Positions 13,000 through 22,917 of a DNA stretch of 64,000 nt are shown piece after piece. The notes beneath the pieces are model-generated. The model ran no database searches. It saw only the letters and a list, made by a program, of their open reading frames with translations, and was not told the DNA's origin. The DNA comes from Enterobacteriaceae bacterium RIT714 (GTDB lineage Bacteria > Pseudomonadota > Gammaproteobacteria > Enterobacterales > Enterobacteriaceae): positions 310,001-374,000 of the forward strand of contig WJYB01000001.1 in assembly GCA_009668015.1 (NCBI GenBank). The letters run 5' to 3'. Within the stretch, counting starts at the first letter, position 1. Every line of letters begins with the position of its first letter. Made by a program: the position numbers and the translations under genes.

Positions 13000-14445
13000 T
13001 TATTTTAAAGGTGACGGCGTCACGTTATGGGGGATCGGACACTCGTACGGTCTTTCTGCGATCTGTTGTGCAAATTCTTCCCGGCAGGCCTGCAGCAGTG
13101 CGGGATCCCGTAGCAGGTTTAACGCGGTGGCGCCCATCACTTTTCCGGCCAGCAGCATGCCTTTATGTGCGATGGAGGTCCGTCCCTGCGCCACCAGCTG
13201 CCAGGTATGCAACGGCGTACCGACGGTAAAGCAAGGGCTGAAGCACTGGGCGACCGGCATTTTCCAGCTCACATCTCCCACGTCCGTCGATCCGGCCAGC
13301 ACGTTATCGGTGATGGCGTAGGGTGCGACTTCGTCCACCAGCAGCGTCTCCTGATTCCGACGGGCAAAAGCTTTGCCTTCTTCAGCGCCCGTGGCGGCAA
13401 TATTTTTCAGGCTGTTTTGCAGATCGTTGGCGGTGAGTGTGGCGCGGATCTCACGGGCGAAAGCGCGTTCTTCTTCCGTCCATGCTGGCGTGCCGTAGTG
13501 TTGTAGTGCGCTGTACATGGCCGCTTCAAGCGTGCGATTGGGCAAATAGCTGGAGCAGGCTTTATCAAAACGGCATTCGACGGTGGTTTCCGTCATCAGC
13601 GCCGCACCCTGGGCGACTTTTTCGATCCGCTCGTAAATTTGTTGCGCATCGGCCATCTCCGGTGCGCGGATCAGATACAGCACCTCTGCCTGGGCCTGCA
13701 CCACGTTCGGCGAGATCCCGCCAGTTTGGGTAATCGCGTAATGGACGCGGGCTTTCTCAATGATGTGCTCATTCAGAAAATTAGTGCCGGTAGTCATCAG
13801 TGTGACGGCATCCAGCGCGCTGCGGCCCAGATGCGGCGAGTTTGCCGCATGCGCCGCCGTACCGTGAAAGCGCCATGCCGCCTGAATATTTGCCAGCGTG
13901 CTGACGTTAAACATGCCGGCAAAAGCCTCAGGATGCCAGGTCACTGCCGCATCCACATCGTCAAACAATCCCTCGCGCACCATAAAGGTTTTACCGGAAC
14001 CCCCTTCTTCGCCGGGGCAGCCATAGAAGCGAACGGTTCCACTTCCGCCATGCTGCTCGAGCCAGTTTTTGACGGCGACGGCCCCGGCAAGGGCCGCCGT
14101 GCCAAGCAGATTGTGGCCACAGCCATGACCGTTGGCATCGGGAGTGTCCGTCTGAGGTGTCGCGCAGTGCGCTTTCTGGCTCAGACCCGCCAGCGCATCG
14201 TATTCCCCCAGCAGGGCGATAACCGGCTGACCGCTGCCGAAGCTTGCGATAAACGCATTCGGAATATTGCCCGCTTCGCGCGTCAGAGTGAAGCCTTCAG
14301 CCTCCAGGGCATCTGCCAGTCGTCCGGCGGACCAGAACTCTTCAAAACGGGTTTCGGGATGATCCCAAATTTGATCGGCAATGTCGGTCAATGTCTGACA
14401 TCGGATTTCGATGGCGTCGTCAATAAAAGCATAAATGTCCTGCAT
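13000..14445 (-). CDS. abgB: p-Aminobenzoyl-glutamate hydrolase subunit B
   Basis: 481-residue M20-family metallopeptidase subunit; AbgA and AbgB together cleave p-aminobenzoyl-glutamate to p-aminobenzoate and glutamate. Metal-ligand segments are visible: [22 protein letters not shown], and the late [18 protein letters not shown]. The chosen ATG at 14445 overlaps the abgA stop by one base (TGATG), typical of translational coupling, and gives the E. coli length; the frame extends six codons further upstream. Confidence 0.95.
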   Translation of the reverse strand: MQDIYAFIDDAIEIRCQTLTDIADQIWDHPETRFEEFWSAGRLADALEAEGFTLTREAGNIPNAFIASFGSGQPVIALLGEYDALAGLSQKAHCATPQTDTPDANGHGCGHNLLGTAALAGAVAVKNWLEQHGGSGTVRFYGCPGEEGGSGKTFMVREGLFDDVDAAVTWHPEAFAGMFNVSTLANIQAAWRFHGTAAHAANSPHLGRSALDAVTLMTTGTNFLNEHIIEKARVHYAITQTGGISPNVVQAQAEVLYLIRAPEMADAQQIYERIEKVAQGAALMTETTVECRFDKACSSYLPNRTLEAAMYSALQHYGTPAWTEEERAFAREIRATLTANDLQNSLKNIAATGAEEGKAFARRNQETLLVDEVAPYAITDNVLAGSTDVGDVSWKMPVAQCFSPCFTVGTPLHTWQLVAQGRTSIAHKGMLLAGKVMGATALNLLRDPALLQACREEFAQQIAERPYECPIPHNVTPSPLK

Positions 14446-15755
14446 CACACACCTCGCGTCCACGGAAAATGGAGTGCCGTACGGGCCAGCGTTTCGATGG
14501 CGACCCCCATGATTTGCTCGTCAAAATCGAATTTTTCGTTGTGATGCCCCGCGCTCAGGTCGGTGCCAAACACCATATATGACGCAAGGCCGCCGTTTTG
14601 CTGAACTCGCGCCATCATCAGCGTGGCATCTTCCGAGCCCGCTGGCGCTTTTACCCGGTCAATCGCCTGCGCAACGCCCGTCACCTGGCTTGCCTGTTCG
14701 CGCAGATAGTCAACCCAGGCCGGAGAAGGTGAGCTGGAGGTGGCGGCCCCCATCAGGCGCATGTCGCTTTTGACTCCGTAAAGGGCGGCTGCGCCTTCAA
14801 TGACGGCCCGTGCGCGCTCGAAAACGTACTGGTTAATCGCTTCGCTTTCGCCGCGGGTTTCCACTTTCATCAGTGCGCTGGCCGGAACGACGTTTCGTCC
14901 GCTACCGGCCTGCAGCACACCGACGTTAACGCGTGATGCTCCTTCGCTGTGCGGAGCAATGCTGTGCAGGGCGATCGAGGCTTGCGCGGCAGCGAGCAAC
15001 GCATTGCGCCCGTCCTCCGGTTTACCGCCTGCGTGGGCCGCAACGCCGGTAAAGTGCACGTCGAATTTGGTGGTAGCCATAAAGTTATCGCTGCCACAAA
15101 TCACGGTTCCGGCCGGAACGCCGGTGCCGATGTGAATCGCCGTGAAATAATCAATGCCGTCCAGCGCGCCAGCGGCAACCATCGCCCGCGCGCCGCGCGT
15201 GCCTTCTTCGGCTGGCTGGAAGATGAGCTTAATCGTGCCGCAAAGCTGTGACTCATGGTGCTTAAGAATATGCGCTAAACCCAGGCCGATGGTGGTATGC
15301 CCGTCGTGGGCGCAGGCGTGCATCATCCCTGGATTACACGAGGCAAAGCCTTCGCGGAATGGGCGATGGCTTTCATCCAGCGCCTCGCTAAGATCCAGCG
15401 CATCCATGTCGACGCGAAACGCGAGGGTTGGACCCGGGCGACCGGTGTTCAGCGTGGCGACGAGGCCGGTGAACCCGCCTTCAAATGCGGTGAGCCATTT
15501 TTCCGGCGCGCCTTGCTGGCGGGCGCGGGCGAATTCAGCCGCCAGCGTTTGCTCGTCCGGGAGCCCCATTCGGCTGTCGGCATCGACAACGTCGCGACCC
15601 ATTGCCAGTTCATAGCCCAGATTGTCGAGGATCTCGGCCACTTTGGCCGCCGTGCGAAACTCCACCCAGCCGGATTCGGCATGCTGATGAAAATCGCGAC
15701 GCCACGCCGTTAATTGTGGCGTTAATTTTTGAAGGATATTTGCCAGTGAATCCAT
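14445..15755 (-). CDS. abgA: p-Aminobenzoyl-glutamate hydrolase subunit A
   Basis: 436-residue M20 metallopeptidase subunit, partner of AbgB. Conserved metal motifs are [26 protein letters not shown] and the C-terminal [12 protein letters not shown]. Start at 15755 follows a GGGAAGAGAG site and restores the E. coli length; the longest frame would add MTGRE. First gene of the operon, divergent from the activator gene abgR with 175 bases between them. Confidence 0.95.
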   Translation of the reverse strand: MDSLANILQKLTPQLTAWRRDFHQHAESGWVEFRTAAKVAEILDNLGYELAMGRDVVDADSRMGLPDEQTLAAEFARARQQGAPEKWLTAFEGGFTGLVATLNTGRPGPTLAFRVDMDALDLSEALDESHRPFREGFASCNPGMMHACAHDGHTTIGLGLAHILKHHESQLCGTIKLIFQPAEEGTRGARAMVAAGALDGIDYFTAIHIGTGVPAGTVICGSDNFMATTKFDVHFTGVAAHAGGKPEDGRNALLAAAQASIALHSIAPHSEGASRVNVGVLQAGSGRNVVPASALMKVETRGESEAINQYVFERARAVIEGAAALYGVKSDMRLMGAATSSSPSPAWVDYLREQASQVTGVAQAIDRVKAPAGSEDATLMMARVQQNGGLASYMVFGTDLSAGHHNEKFDFDEQIMGVAIETLARTALHFPWTRGV

Positions 15756-15930
15756 CTCTCTTCCCGTCATACTTAAAATATGTGAACTACTTCACGCTGT
15801 GATAGTTTTTACTTATCACTAACCAATTTTTCACAGTTTTAACCGTTCAGGAATTACCCTCGCACATCCATATCCATTAAAGTAGATGACAGTTTCTTTA
15901 CTCTGATAAACAACGGTTATCGGTCGCGCT

Positions 15931-16833
15931 ATGACATTTCAGGTTAAATTTCATCAAATTCGGGCGTTTGTCGAAGTGGCGCGCCAGGGCAGTATTCGCG
16001 GTGCCAGCCGTGCGATGAATTTGTCGCAACCGGCGTTAACAAAATCAATTAAAGAGCTGGAAGAGGGGATGGCCGCGCAGCTTTTTGTGCGTCGCAGCAA
16101 AGGGGTGGCGCTGACCGATTGTGGTGAGAGTTTTTATCAACATGCCAGCCTGATTCTGGAGGAGTTGCGTGCGGCTCAGGACGATATTCTGCAGCGCCAG
16201 GGGCATCTGGCGGGGCAAATTAATATCGGGATGGGGGCCAGCGTAGCCCGAACGCTAATGCCAGCCGTGATCACGCGCTTTCATGAACAGCATCCGCAGG
16301 TCAAGGTGCGTATAATGGAAGGACAACTGGTGTCGATGATTAATGAATTACGCCAGGGTGAGCTGGACTTTACGATAAATACCTATTACCAGGGCCCTTA
16401 CGATCACGAATTCACCTTTGAAAAACTCTTTGAGAAACCCTTCGCTATATTTTGTCGGGCAGGGCATCCGGCATTAGGCGCTAAATCTATCGGTGAGCTT
16501 TTGCATTATAACTGGACCATGCCAACCCCTCGTGGCAGCTATTATAAACAGCTGGAAGATATATTTAAGCACCGTTCGCAAATACCCCAGATCGGCGTGG
16601 TTTGCGAAACGTTTTCCTCGTGTATCAGCCTTGTGGCGCAAAGCGATTTTCTGAGTATCCTCCCGCAGGAACTGGGCTGCGACCCGCTGCTGGCGCACCG
16701 TCTGGTCATGCTGCCGGTTGAAGAGCAGTTGCCGAAAGCGGCATATTATTTAATTCAGCGCCGTGACGCGCGACAGACACCGTTGACGGCCTCATTAATA
16801 ACGCAATTCAGAAGACATACCAGTGGAATATGA
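15931..16833 (+). CDS. abgR: LysR-family regulator AbgR
   Basis: 300 residues: N-terminal winged helix (FVEVARQGSIRGASRAMNLS, then QPALTKSIKELEEGMAAQLF) and a substrate-binding co-inducer domain from about residue 90. It is divergent from abgA, the usual layout for a LysR activator of abgABT. In the shared upstream DNA, AT-rich stretches with TTCAC/GTGAA repeats could be T-N11-A operator sites, but I cannot assign them firmly. Confidence 0.9.
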   Translation: MTFQVKFHQIRAFVEVARQGSIRGASRAMNLSQPALTKSIKELEEGMAAQLFVRRSKGVALTDCGESFYQHASLILEELRAAQDDILQRQGHLAGQINIGMGASVARTLMPAVITRFHEQHPQVKVRIMEGQLVSMINELRQGELDFTINTYYQGPYDHEFTFEKLFEKPFAIFCRAGHPALGAKSIGELLHYNWTMPTPRGSYYKQLEDIFKHRSQIPQIGVVCETFSSCISLVAQSDFLSILPQELGCDPLLAHRLVMLPVEEQLPKAAYYLIQRRDARQTPLTASLITQFRRHTSGI

Positions 16834-17208
16834 CGTCGGAAAGAAGTTAAAAAAATAGAGCCTGCCGACATCTGACAGACCCTACAGTACACACAGCAAT
16901 GCATCCTTTTGCGTACCCCGCTTTGTTACTCCGTTATGCAGGTTTATTTAGTTATAACACCTTTCCCTGAAAAATAAAGTGATCGGAGCGCATGATTACG
17001 TTTATTTTTAACTCAAATTTAGCATTTCATTGCTGGTTAAATTTAGTTTAAGTCTGCTTCAATGAAATAACGTTTTTTGGGATGTCATTATCCTTGTCCG
17101 CCTGTATTTATTCCACGCAGATTGCCCGCCGGAGCGGCAATCGCCGGTCATTGAGACCGCCGTCCGGCGCGGGTATAGTACAGCTTCAGATGTAGCCGGA
17201 GGAATTCC
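16834..17208. other. abgR-smrA intergenic region
   Basis: 375 bases with no supported gene. Features seen are an AT-rich block (16900-17090) and a seven-base inverted repeat GATTGCC/GGCAATC at 17120-17142 upstream of a TATAGT -10-like element near 17175, which could be the smrA promoter region. Confidence 0.4.
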
Positions 17209-17772
17209 ATGAAACCAGACGACAAATCGCTTTTTCTTGACGCCATGGAAGATGTCCAGCCCCTGAAGCGCCCGGTTGATATCACCTGGCAGCCGAGCCG
17301 TAATCAACGGAGCCGCCAGAGCATTGATACCACCCAGCTCGATAATTTTTTAACGCTGGGATTCCTGGATGTTCTTCCGCTCGCCGAACCGCTGGCCTTT
17401 CAGCGAGAGGGTGTCCAGCAGGGCGTTTTTGATAAACTACGCAGCGGTAAATATCCCCGTCAGGCCAGCCTGAACCTCCTGCGTCAGCCTGTCGAACAGT
17501 GTCGGCAGATGCTGTTTGCCTTTATTGCGCAGTCGCGCCAGCAGAGTTTGCGCAATCTGATCGTGATTCACGGCAAAGGCCGGGAGCAGAATTCGCACCC
17601 CAACATCGTGCGAAGCTATCTGGCTCGCTGGCTTACCGAGTTTGACGAGGTGCAGGCATTTTGTGTTGCGCTACCCCATCATGGCGGTAGCGGAGCCTGC
17701 TATGTCGCGCTGCGTAAATCCGATGACGCTAAACTCGAAAACTGGGAACGGCACGCCAGGCGAAGCCGTTAA
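17209..17772 (+). CDS. smrA: Smr-domain nuclease SmrA
   Basis: 187 residues, the E. coli SmrA (YdaL) length. The C-terminal Smr domain (about 90-175) holds the hallmark VIHGKGR and the earlier LNLLRQPVEQ segment; family members have DNA-nicking or RNA endonuclease activity. The N-terminal DUF-type segment (DAMEDVQPL, QRSRQSIDTTQLDNF-like) is shared with SmrA/SmrB. GGAGG at -8 supports the start. As in E. coli, smrA follows the abg block. Confidence 0.93.
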   Translation: MKPDDKSLFLDAMEDVQPLKRPVDITWQPSRNQRSRQSIDTTQLDNFLTLGFLDVLPLAEPLAFQREGVQQGVFDKLRSGKYPRQASLNLLRQPVEQCRQMLFAFIAQSRQQSLRNLIVIHGKGREQNSHPNIVRSYLARWLTEFDEVQAFCVALPHHGGSGACYVALRKSDDAKLENWERHARRSR

Positions 17773-17803
17773 CCGCAACGTCCGTTTCTGCTGAGCGGAT
17801 GCT

Positions 17804-17833
17804 AAAACGCGGGCCCTGAACGCCCCGCGTTTT
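17804..17833. terminator. Bidirectional terminator between smrA and chemoreceptor gene
   Basis: Ten-base stem AAAACGCGGG paired with CCCGCGTTTT, nine-base loop, with A/T tails on both sides, lying between two convergent genes. Confidence 0.85.
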
Positions 17834-17843
17834 ATGGTCATCA

Positions 17844-19502
17844 TTAAAAGGTTTCCCAGTTTCCTTCGCTCGCTGAAGCCGCTACCGGGCGTAAGACCTG
17901 CGGCGTTTTCAGACTGGCGGAGCGGGGCGCGGGGGGTTGCGCCTGGGTATTCAGGCGAAATGCGGCGACGGCCTGGCGCAACTGTTCCGCCTGATCTTCC
18001 AGCGCCGCGGCAGCGGTTGCCGACTCCTGCACCAGCGCGGCGTTTTGCTGAGTCACGCTATCCATTTGCGACACGGCCAGACTAACCTGTTCGATGCCAC
18101 GGCTCTGTTCATCGGACGCTGAGGCAATTTCGCCCATGATGTCGGTGACGCGCGTAACGGCCGCGACGATCTCTTTCATGGTGGCGCCCGCTTCACTGAC
18201 CTGACCGGAGCCGGTATTTACCCGGCTGACCGAGTTTTCAATCAGCGCTTTAATCTCTTTGGCTGCCTGCGCACTGCGGCTTGCCAGGGTGCGTACTTCC
18301 CCGGCGACAACGGCGAATCCGCGTCCTTGCTCACCCGCGCGTGCGGCTTCAACCGCGGCGTTCAGCGCCAGAATATTGGTCTGGAAAGCGATGCTGTCGA
18401 TCACGCTGGTGATGTGGGCGATCTGCTGAGAGCTGTCGGCAATTTCGGTCATCGTGCGGATCACGTTGTCCACCACGCGACCCCCGCGGTCGGCTGTTTC
18501 CGAGGCATTTTTTGCCAGCAGAGTGGCCTGTCGGGCATTGTCGGAGTTCTGTTTGACCGTGGCGGTCAGCTCTTCCATGCTGGCAGCGGTCTCTTCAAGC
18601 GAAGCCGCCTGTTGCTCGGTACGCGCAGAGAGATCGTTGCTCCCCGCCGCGATCTCTCCCGCGCCGGTGTAGATCGAGTCGGTGCTACCACGCACGGCGC
18701 TGACGGTTGTCACCAGCGAACGTTGCATCTCGTGAAGACCGGCAGCCAGCTGGCCCATCTCATTACGACTGTCGATGGCGATCGTGTGGGTGAGGTCGCC
18801 GCTGGCGATAGTGCGAATATGGTTCATCACGCTACGAAGAGGTTTCAGCAGCAGACGCTGTAATCCCAGCCAGAACACCACCAGCACGGCAATCACCACC
18901 AGGAAAATAGTGCCCAGCGTCCATTGCATATGGGTGAAACTGCTCTGATTTTCTTTGGCCGCGGCATTCAGCAGGATGTTATTTTCTGCGCGCCAGCGGG
19001 TATAGACTGTTTCCATCGCATCCTGTGCCTGCTGCGCATCCAGATCGCCGTAGGCCTGATAGTTGTCGGCGCGCAGGTACTCAATCGACAAGCGCATGAC
19101 CTCATGCATCTGGCTGTACGCTTTTTGCATTTCCGTGGTCAACTCCTGACTCTGGCCTTTTACAGGCGGCATAGCTTGCCAGGCGCTATAGTACTTTTCG
19201 GCTTTACCCAGAGAATCGCTGGCATGGCCCAGCAGCGTATTAATGGCGGCAAGCGAAGCCGGATCGCGCTGATTTTTAAGGTAACGAATCGCGACGCGAG
19301 TCACGGTGACGCGGGTCTTTACCAGCGTATTGACGCTGTCGCTCAGGTTTTCTTGCTGTGCGTTGAGGTTGCCCGAATTTTGAAAGTTGTGACGGTCGTT
19401 GCTGACTGCGGAATAGAACAACCCCCCCGTGACGACTTGCAACAGGCAGAATATAGTGAGAGCAAAAATGATCCCGGTAATGACGTGCAGATTTTTCAGC
19501 AT
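17844..19502 (-). CDS. Tsr/Tar-class methyl-accepting chemotaxis protein
   Basis: 552 residues with the classic enteric chemoreceptor plan: a membrane helix (7-29), a four-helix periplasmic sensor domain, a second membrane helix (about 190-212), HAMP, methylation helices with [16 protein letters not shown], the hairpin tip [20 protein letters not shown], and a C-terminal NWETF tether for CheR/CheB. Ligand arginines fall exactly at 64, 69 and 73 of Tsr/Tar numbering, but residue 68 is Thr (Asn in Tsr, Ser in Tar), so the ligand is uncertain. Start at 19502 is supported by the sigma-28 promoter, which lies inside the longer frame. Confidence 0.9.
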   Translation of the reverse strand: MLKNLHVITGIIFALTIFCLLQVVTGGLFYSAVSNDRHNFQNSGNLNAQQENLSDSVNTLVKTRVTVTRVAIRYLKNQRDPASLAAINTLLGHASDSLGKAEKYYSAWQAMPPVKGQSQELTTEMQKAYSQMHEVMRLSIEYLRADNYQAYGDLDAQQAQDAMETVYTRWRAENNILLNAAAKENQSSFTHMQWTLGTIFLVVIAVLVVFWLGLQRLLLKPLRSVMNHIRTIASGDLTHTIAIDSRNEMGQLAAGLHEMQRSLVTTVSAVRGSTDSIYTGAGEIAAGSNDLSARTEQQAASLEETAASMEELTATVKQNSDNARQATLLAKNASETADRGGRVVDNVIRTMTEIADSSQQIAHITSVIDSIAFQTNILALNAAVEAARAGEQGRGFAVVAGEVRTLASRSAQAAKEIKALIENSVSRVNTGSGQVSEAGATMKEIVAAVTRVTDIMGEIASASDEQSRGIEQVSLAVSQMDSVTQQNAALVQESATAAAALEDQAEQLRQAVAAFRLNTQAQPPAPRSASLKTPQVLRPVAASASEGNWETF

Positions 19503-19540
19503 AACGGACGCCCATTTGATGTGCAGTAGTTGCATCATTG

Positions 19541-19567
19541 TTATCGACGTAGTAGGGCTAAACTTTA
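19541..19567 (-). promoter_or_regulatory. Sigma-28 (FliA) promoter of the chemoreceptor gene
   Basis: On the minus strand TAAAGTTT, 11 bases, then GTCGATAA. This matches the flagellar sigma-28 consensus TAAAGTTT-N11-GCCGATAA at 15 of 16 positions and lies 39 bases upstream of the receptor start codon. It ties this receptor to the flagellar late-gene regulon. Confidence 0.88.
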
Positions 19568-19613
19568 ATTTCACCCATGCTTAATGGATAAGCAGTCAAT
19601 CAGGTAACCCAAG

Positions 19614-20480
19614 ATGACCAGTATTGAGAAAAGCGGCACTTTTGCGTTAGGCACCCGTACCGTTAACCGGCTCGGTTATGGGGCGATGCAGCTCGCAGGC
19701 CCGGGCGTATTTGGCCCGCCGAAAGACCGAGAGGCCGCGCTGGCGGTGCTGCGCGAAGCCGTGGCGGCTGGAGTCAATCATATTGATACCAGTGATTTTT
19801 ACGGCCCGCACGTCACCAACCGACTGATTCGTGAGGCATTACATCCCTACCGTGACGATCTCACCATTGTGACTAAAATCGGGGCCCGGCGAGGGGAAGA
19901 TGCGTCGTGGCTACCGGCTTTTTCAGCGGATGAATTGACCCAGGCGGTCCATGATAATCTACGAAATCTCCAGCTCGACGTGCTGGATGTGGTGAATTTG
20001 CGCATTATGTTCAGCGCGCATGGTCCTGCGGAGGGATCGATTGAGGCGCCGTTAACCGCTCTGGCGGAATTGCAGCGTCAGGGGCTGGTGCGACATATCG
20101 GTTTGAGTAATGTCACCGCGGCGCAAGTGGCTGAAGCGCAGCGCATTGCTTCCATTGTGTGTGTACAGAATATGTACAATATTGTTAACCGCAGCGATGA
20201 TGCGCTTATTGATATGCTGGCGGAGCAGGGGATGGCCTATGTGCCGTTCTTCCCACTGGGAGGATTCACGCCGCTGCAATCTTCCGGACTGCAGGCGGTA
20301 GCGGATCGCCTGGGCGCGACGCCGATGCAGGTGGCGCTGGCGTGGTTGCTGAAGCGATCGCCGAATATTCTGCTGATCCCGGGCACGTCCTCCGTTGCCC
20401 ATCTGCAGCAAAACCTGGCGGCCGCTGAGTTGGTACTGCCGGACGATGTGCTTGCTGAGCTCAATTTACTGGCTGAGTAG
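19614..20480 (+). CDS. pdxI: Pyridoxal reductase PdxI (aldo/keto reductase YdbC)
   Basis: 288-residue aldo/keto reductase that in E. coli reduces pyridoxal to pyridoxine with NADPH. The catalytic segment HIDTSDFYGPHVTN contains Asp and Tyr of the tetrad, the Lys is in IVTKIGARRG, and the C-terminal IPGTSSVAHL binds the cofactor phosphate. Sequence agrees with E. coli YdbC/PdxI through most of its length. Next to the chemoreceptor gene, divergent from it. Confidence 0.93.
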   Translation: MTSIEKSGTFALGTRTVNRLGYGAMQLAGPGVFGPPKDREAALAVLREAVAAGVNHIDTSDFYGPHVTNRLIREALHPYRDDLTIVTKIGARRGEDASWLPAFSADELTQAVHDNLRNLQLDVLDVVNLRIMFSAHGPAEGSIEAPLTALAELQRQGLVRHIGLSNVTAAQVAEAQRIASIVCVQNMYNIVNRSDDALIDMLAEQGMAYVPFFPLGGFTPLQSSGLQAVADRLGATPMQVALAWLLKRSPNILLIPGTSSVAHLQQNLAAAELVLPDDVLAELNLLAE

Positions 20481-20487
20481 CGCCCTG

Positions 20488-20519
20488 TGTCTCCGCCCGG
20501 TACTGGCCGGGCGGAGACA
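20488..20519. terminator. Hairpin after pdxI
   Basis: A perfect 13-base-pair stem (TGTCTCCGCCCGG and its complement) with a six-base loop directly after the pdxI stop. There is no U-run, so it may stabilise 3' ends rather than act as a classic terminator. Confidence 0.6.
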
Positions 20520-20534
20520 GGTCAGGATTCACGC

Positions 20535-20744
20535 TTATTCCGTGGCGGATACCGCCAGTCGGCTTCTTCTGTGAAGCTCCAGCGCTTCTGCCACGATCTC
20601 CTGCTTGCTGAGTCGCGTTTCATACGCGGTGGCTCTGACATATTCGACGAGTGCTGATTCAATCCTGGCACTTAACATCTTCAGGTTTGCGTCCTTTGCT
20701 GTACCGCGTGCTACACGCTTGTCCGGGTAATCTCGGCTTGGCAT
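20535..20744 (-). CDS. Ribbon-helix-helix DNA-binding protein
   Basis: 69 residues. A basic N-terminal tail precedes a CopG/ribbon-helix-helix-like core: strand LKMLSARIES, helix ALVEYVRATAYETR, turn LSKQE, helix IVAEALELHRR. Such proteins are antitoxins, partition factors or small repressors. GGAGG nine bases before the ATG supports translation. No toxin-like partner follows it; a 42-codon frame is divergent 66 bases away. I do not recognise a specific family. Confidence 0.65.
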   Translation of the reverse strand: MPSRDYPDKRVARGTAKDANLKMLSARIESALVEYVRATAYETRLSKQEIVAEALELHRRSRLAVSATE

Positions 20745-20809
20745 TGCTCAAGTCCTCCAAACGTTGTCTTGTTAATTCGTGCTGTGAAATATGCGCGAGG
20801 AGTGAAAAC

Positions 20810-20938
20810 ATGTCAACGTTGGCCAGCGGCGAGGTGAATTGTGATTTTTCCGTTAAAAAAACGCTCGTTTCTGACGGCGATTTTCATATGAAAATCGGCA
20901 GTATTGAATATGAAAAAGCGCTTTGTTACCCGAATTAA
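20810..20938 (+). CDS. Possible 42-residue microprotein
   Basis: The frame begins with ATG eight bases after GAGGAG, a strong ribosome site, and encodes MSTLASGEVN then a segment with FHMKIGSIEYEKALCYPN at the C-terminus. It is divergent from the ribbon-helix-helix gene. No family is recognised and there is no membrane segment. The good ribosome site is the main support. Confidence 0.35.
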   Translation: MSTLASGEVNCDFSVKKTLVSDGDFHMKIGSIEYEKALCYPN

Positions 20939-21472
20939 GCATCAAGAATTGCATGCGGTGTAACCGTTACCACACCCGACTTCGTAACAGGGTTGCCGTG
21001 AGCGGAAGCAATAGTAAATCCGATCAATGAATTGCATTATTTTGGTTTGGCAATATTTTACGCTGATGCTGGCGCCGCTTTATGCAATAAAATGCGTGAT
21101 TATGCACAATGAATGAAAACAACGCTTTTTTCACTTGCCGTGGCTCTGGATACGGGGTGCGGATGATGTAACATTTGCGCAAACACGGTCAGGCGCACGA
21201 CGGCCAAAAACAGAATAAAATACTGTAAAAGTTTTATTTTAGTGAGTTTGTAGTGTCTTTTTTTAATGGTAAGTCAGTGCGTATTAATAATTAAGTGTTG
21301 TCTTTTTATTGTCCGTAGTGTGATTGAAGTGATTCGTTTTTTGTCAGTAATGTGAGTAATAAGAATCAGCATCATTTACCTTTGGTAAACTCCGCAAGCA
21401 CTGGCGATACACAACCCGGTTATTATTATGTGTTATCCTGTCCAGGTTAGCGTAACCAGGGAAGTCACCGGC
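20939..21472. other. AT-rich gap before the unknown 283-residue gene
   Basis: 534 bases, strongly AT-rich from about 21210 to 21380, with no supported gene or RNA. The composition is unlike the flanking core genes and consistent with foreign or non-coding regulatory DNA. Confidence 0.4.
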
Positions 21473-22324
21473 ATGTATCACCTTTTCTTAGAGTTCGATA
21501 ACCTTGAGCCAGGCGTGAAGTCTGTAGAGGATCTGAAGTATGTCATCCGCGAAGACCAGCACACTGCTTTTGTCATGAGTGCAGTGGTGGCGAGATTCGT
21601 CAAAGATGCCTTGATCATGAACCATACGATCATCAGCCTGAAGAACTGCCGTTTTGCCTTTGAAGGGGGAAAGGAGTTTGTCGAGTTTGATGGTAAAGGC
21701 CGGTCGAAAATCTTCACCGACACGCCGGACTGGTTTATCACGCCGGGGGCGTTTGCCCGTTCACAGTGGCTGGTTAACCATGAACTCCACGATCTGGTGA
21801 CGCCACAGTTCATCTCGACCTTTCTGGAAATGTTCGCCGATGTGAAAAAGCGTCGTGAGCACTGCAATCTGTTATTTGATCTGCAGCTCGACGAAGGGCA
21901 TCTCAACGGCAGATCGGTATCGTCAAAATCGAAGCCGGAAAACCGCAGGCGGGGCTCGACCAAACAGAAGGTTTCCGATCTGGGTTCGTTTGAGCTTTTC
22001 AGCCAGTTTTTTTCTCGGCTGAAAAAAGCCGCCGAGGCTAATCAATTCCCGACGGTACAACGGTTGACCGACACCGCTGAGGTGGCAAAAGTCCCGGCCG
22101 CATTAAAGAGCGCGGTCCGCACCTGGTTTAAGGCGATTTCATCCGAGCTGCCGCCGAACAGCAAAAGAGTCGGGGCCGGTAATCCGGAGCTGTTCTGCGC
22201 GCCGGTTCGTGCCCAAATTCAGCTCATTGAAAACTACGGCCTGGAGCGTTACTACAAAAAACTGTCAAAGGCGATTGCCGATGCCGGAGACCAGTACATA
22301 ACCGATTTTACCTTCAAGCCCTGA
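21473..22324 (+). CDS. Uncharacterised 283-residue protein
   Basis: I do not recognise this protein. It has no signal peptide or membrane segment. The N-terminal half is mixed alpha/beta (MYHLFLEFDNLEPG, VEDLKYVIRE); a basic low-complexity linker around residues 155-170 (KSKPENRRRGSTKQK) separates a helical C-terminal half containing AVRTWFKAISSELPPNSKRV and LERYYKKLSKAIADAG. AGGGA about ten bases before 21473 favours that start over a frame 15 codons longer. Isolated between AT-rich DNA and the ABM gene. Confidence 0.7.
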   Translation: MYHLFLEFDNLEPGVKSVEDLKYVIREDQHTAFVMSAVVARFVKDALIMNHTIISLKNCRFAFEGGKEFVEFDGKGRSKIFTDTPDWFITPGAFARSQWLVNHELHDLVTPQFISTFLEMFADVKKRREHCNLLFDLQLDEGHLNGRSVSSKSKPENRRRGSTKQKVSDLGSFELFSQFFSRLKKAAEANQFPTVQRLTDTAEVAKVPAALKSAVRTWFKAISSELPPNSKRVGAGNPELFCAPVRAQIQLIENYGLERYYKKLSKAIADAGDQYITDFTFKP

Positions 22325-22336
22325 TCTGATTAAGCG

Positions 22337-22633
22337 TCAGACCCGCTCATCCAGAGAGTTCATCATGATAAAGGTGGGCTCCTTTCGCTGATGCTGGTTA
22401 ATCATCGGAACAAGACGTCTGAAGTGCTCGCTTGCGCAATGTTGATCCAGCGCCGCGCGATCGGGCCACTCCTCAATGAAGATAAAATGCCCGGGATCGT
22501 TCTCATCAATATATAAGTCATAGGCAATGCAAAGCGGCTCCCGTTTGGTTGCCTCTACCAGCGCGCGGTAAAGCGGCAGAACGGTTTCTACAGCCTGCAG
22601 TTGAATAAAATCCTCGGCGATAACTTTGAGCAT
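22337..22633 (-). CDS. ABM-family (YgiN-like) monooxygenase
   Basis: 98 residues with the dimeric alpha/beta barrel fold of antibiotic-biosynthesis-monooxygenase (ABM) proteins: VIAEDFIQLQ strand, EATKREPLCIAYDLY, then FIFIEEWPDRAALDQHCASEHF with the family's conserved EEW and H..S.HF. Members are quinol or small-ligand oxygenases, often in redox stress. AAGGA supports the start. A LexA-type box lies 85-104 bases upstream, so SOS control is possible. Confidence 0.82.
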   Translation of the reverse strand: MLKVIAEDFIQLQAVETVLPLYRALVEATKREPLCIAYDLYIDENDPGHFIFIEEWPDRAALDQHCASEHFRRLVPMINQHQRKEPTFIMMNSLDERV

Positions 22634-22717
22634 TGGCTTTCCTTAATCCATGTTGTGTGACCCCGTGGGGTGATTTACCGAATCATCACCGGCCAGCACT
22701 GACCGATAAATTTCTGA

Positions 22718-22737
22718 TACTGTATTTATATACAGTT
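22718..22737. promoter_or_regulatory. LexA (SOS) box without an obvious target
   Basis: CTG-N10-CAG with an all-A/T centre (CTGTATTTATATACAG). This core is identical to the box in front of the internally deleted umuD at 41345. It lies upstream of the minus-strand ABM gene and 180 bases upstream of the plus-strand CigR-like gene. Confidence 0.75.
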
Positions 22738-22917
22738 ATGGATGAATAAACTATTATTCGTTCTCTCTTTTTTTATGAACTCAATAAAATGTGAGCATGA
22801 GCACTTTTCAGAATCATTTCGCCTCTGGACGCCATTAAAATAAGAAAACATGAGATTGTTAAGGTTATCGCCTTGTCCTATGTTGAGAGCGTGTACCCAC
22901 CTCAAGGAATAAACATC

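Noticed and set aside
13639..14544. 301-codon plus-strand frame
   Set aside because: Antisense to abgB and abgA, whose conserved metal motifs define the real frame.
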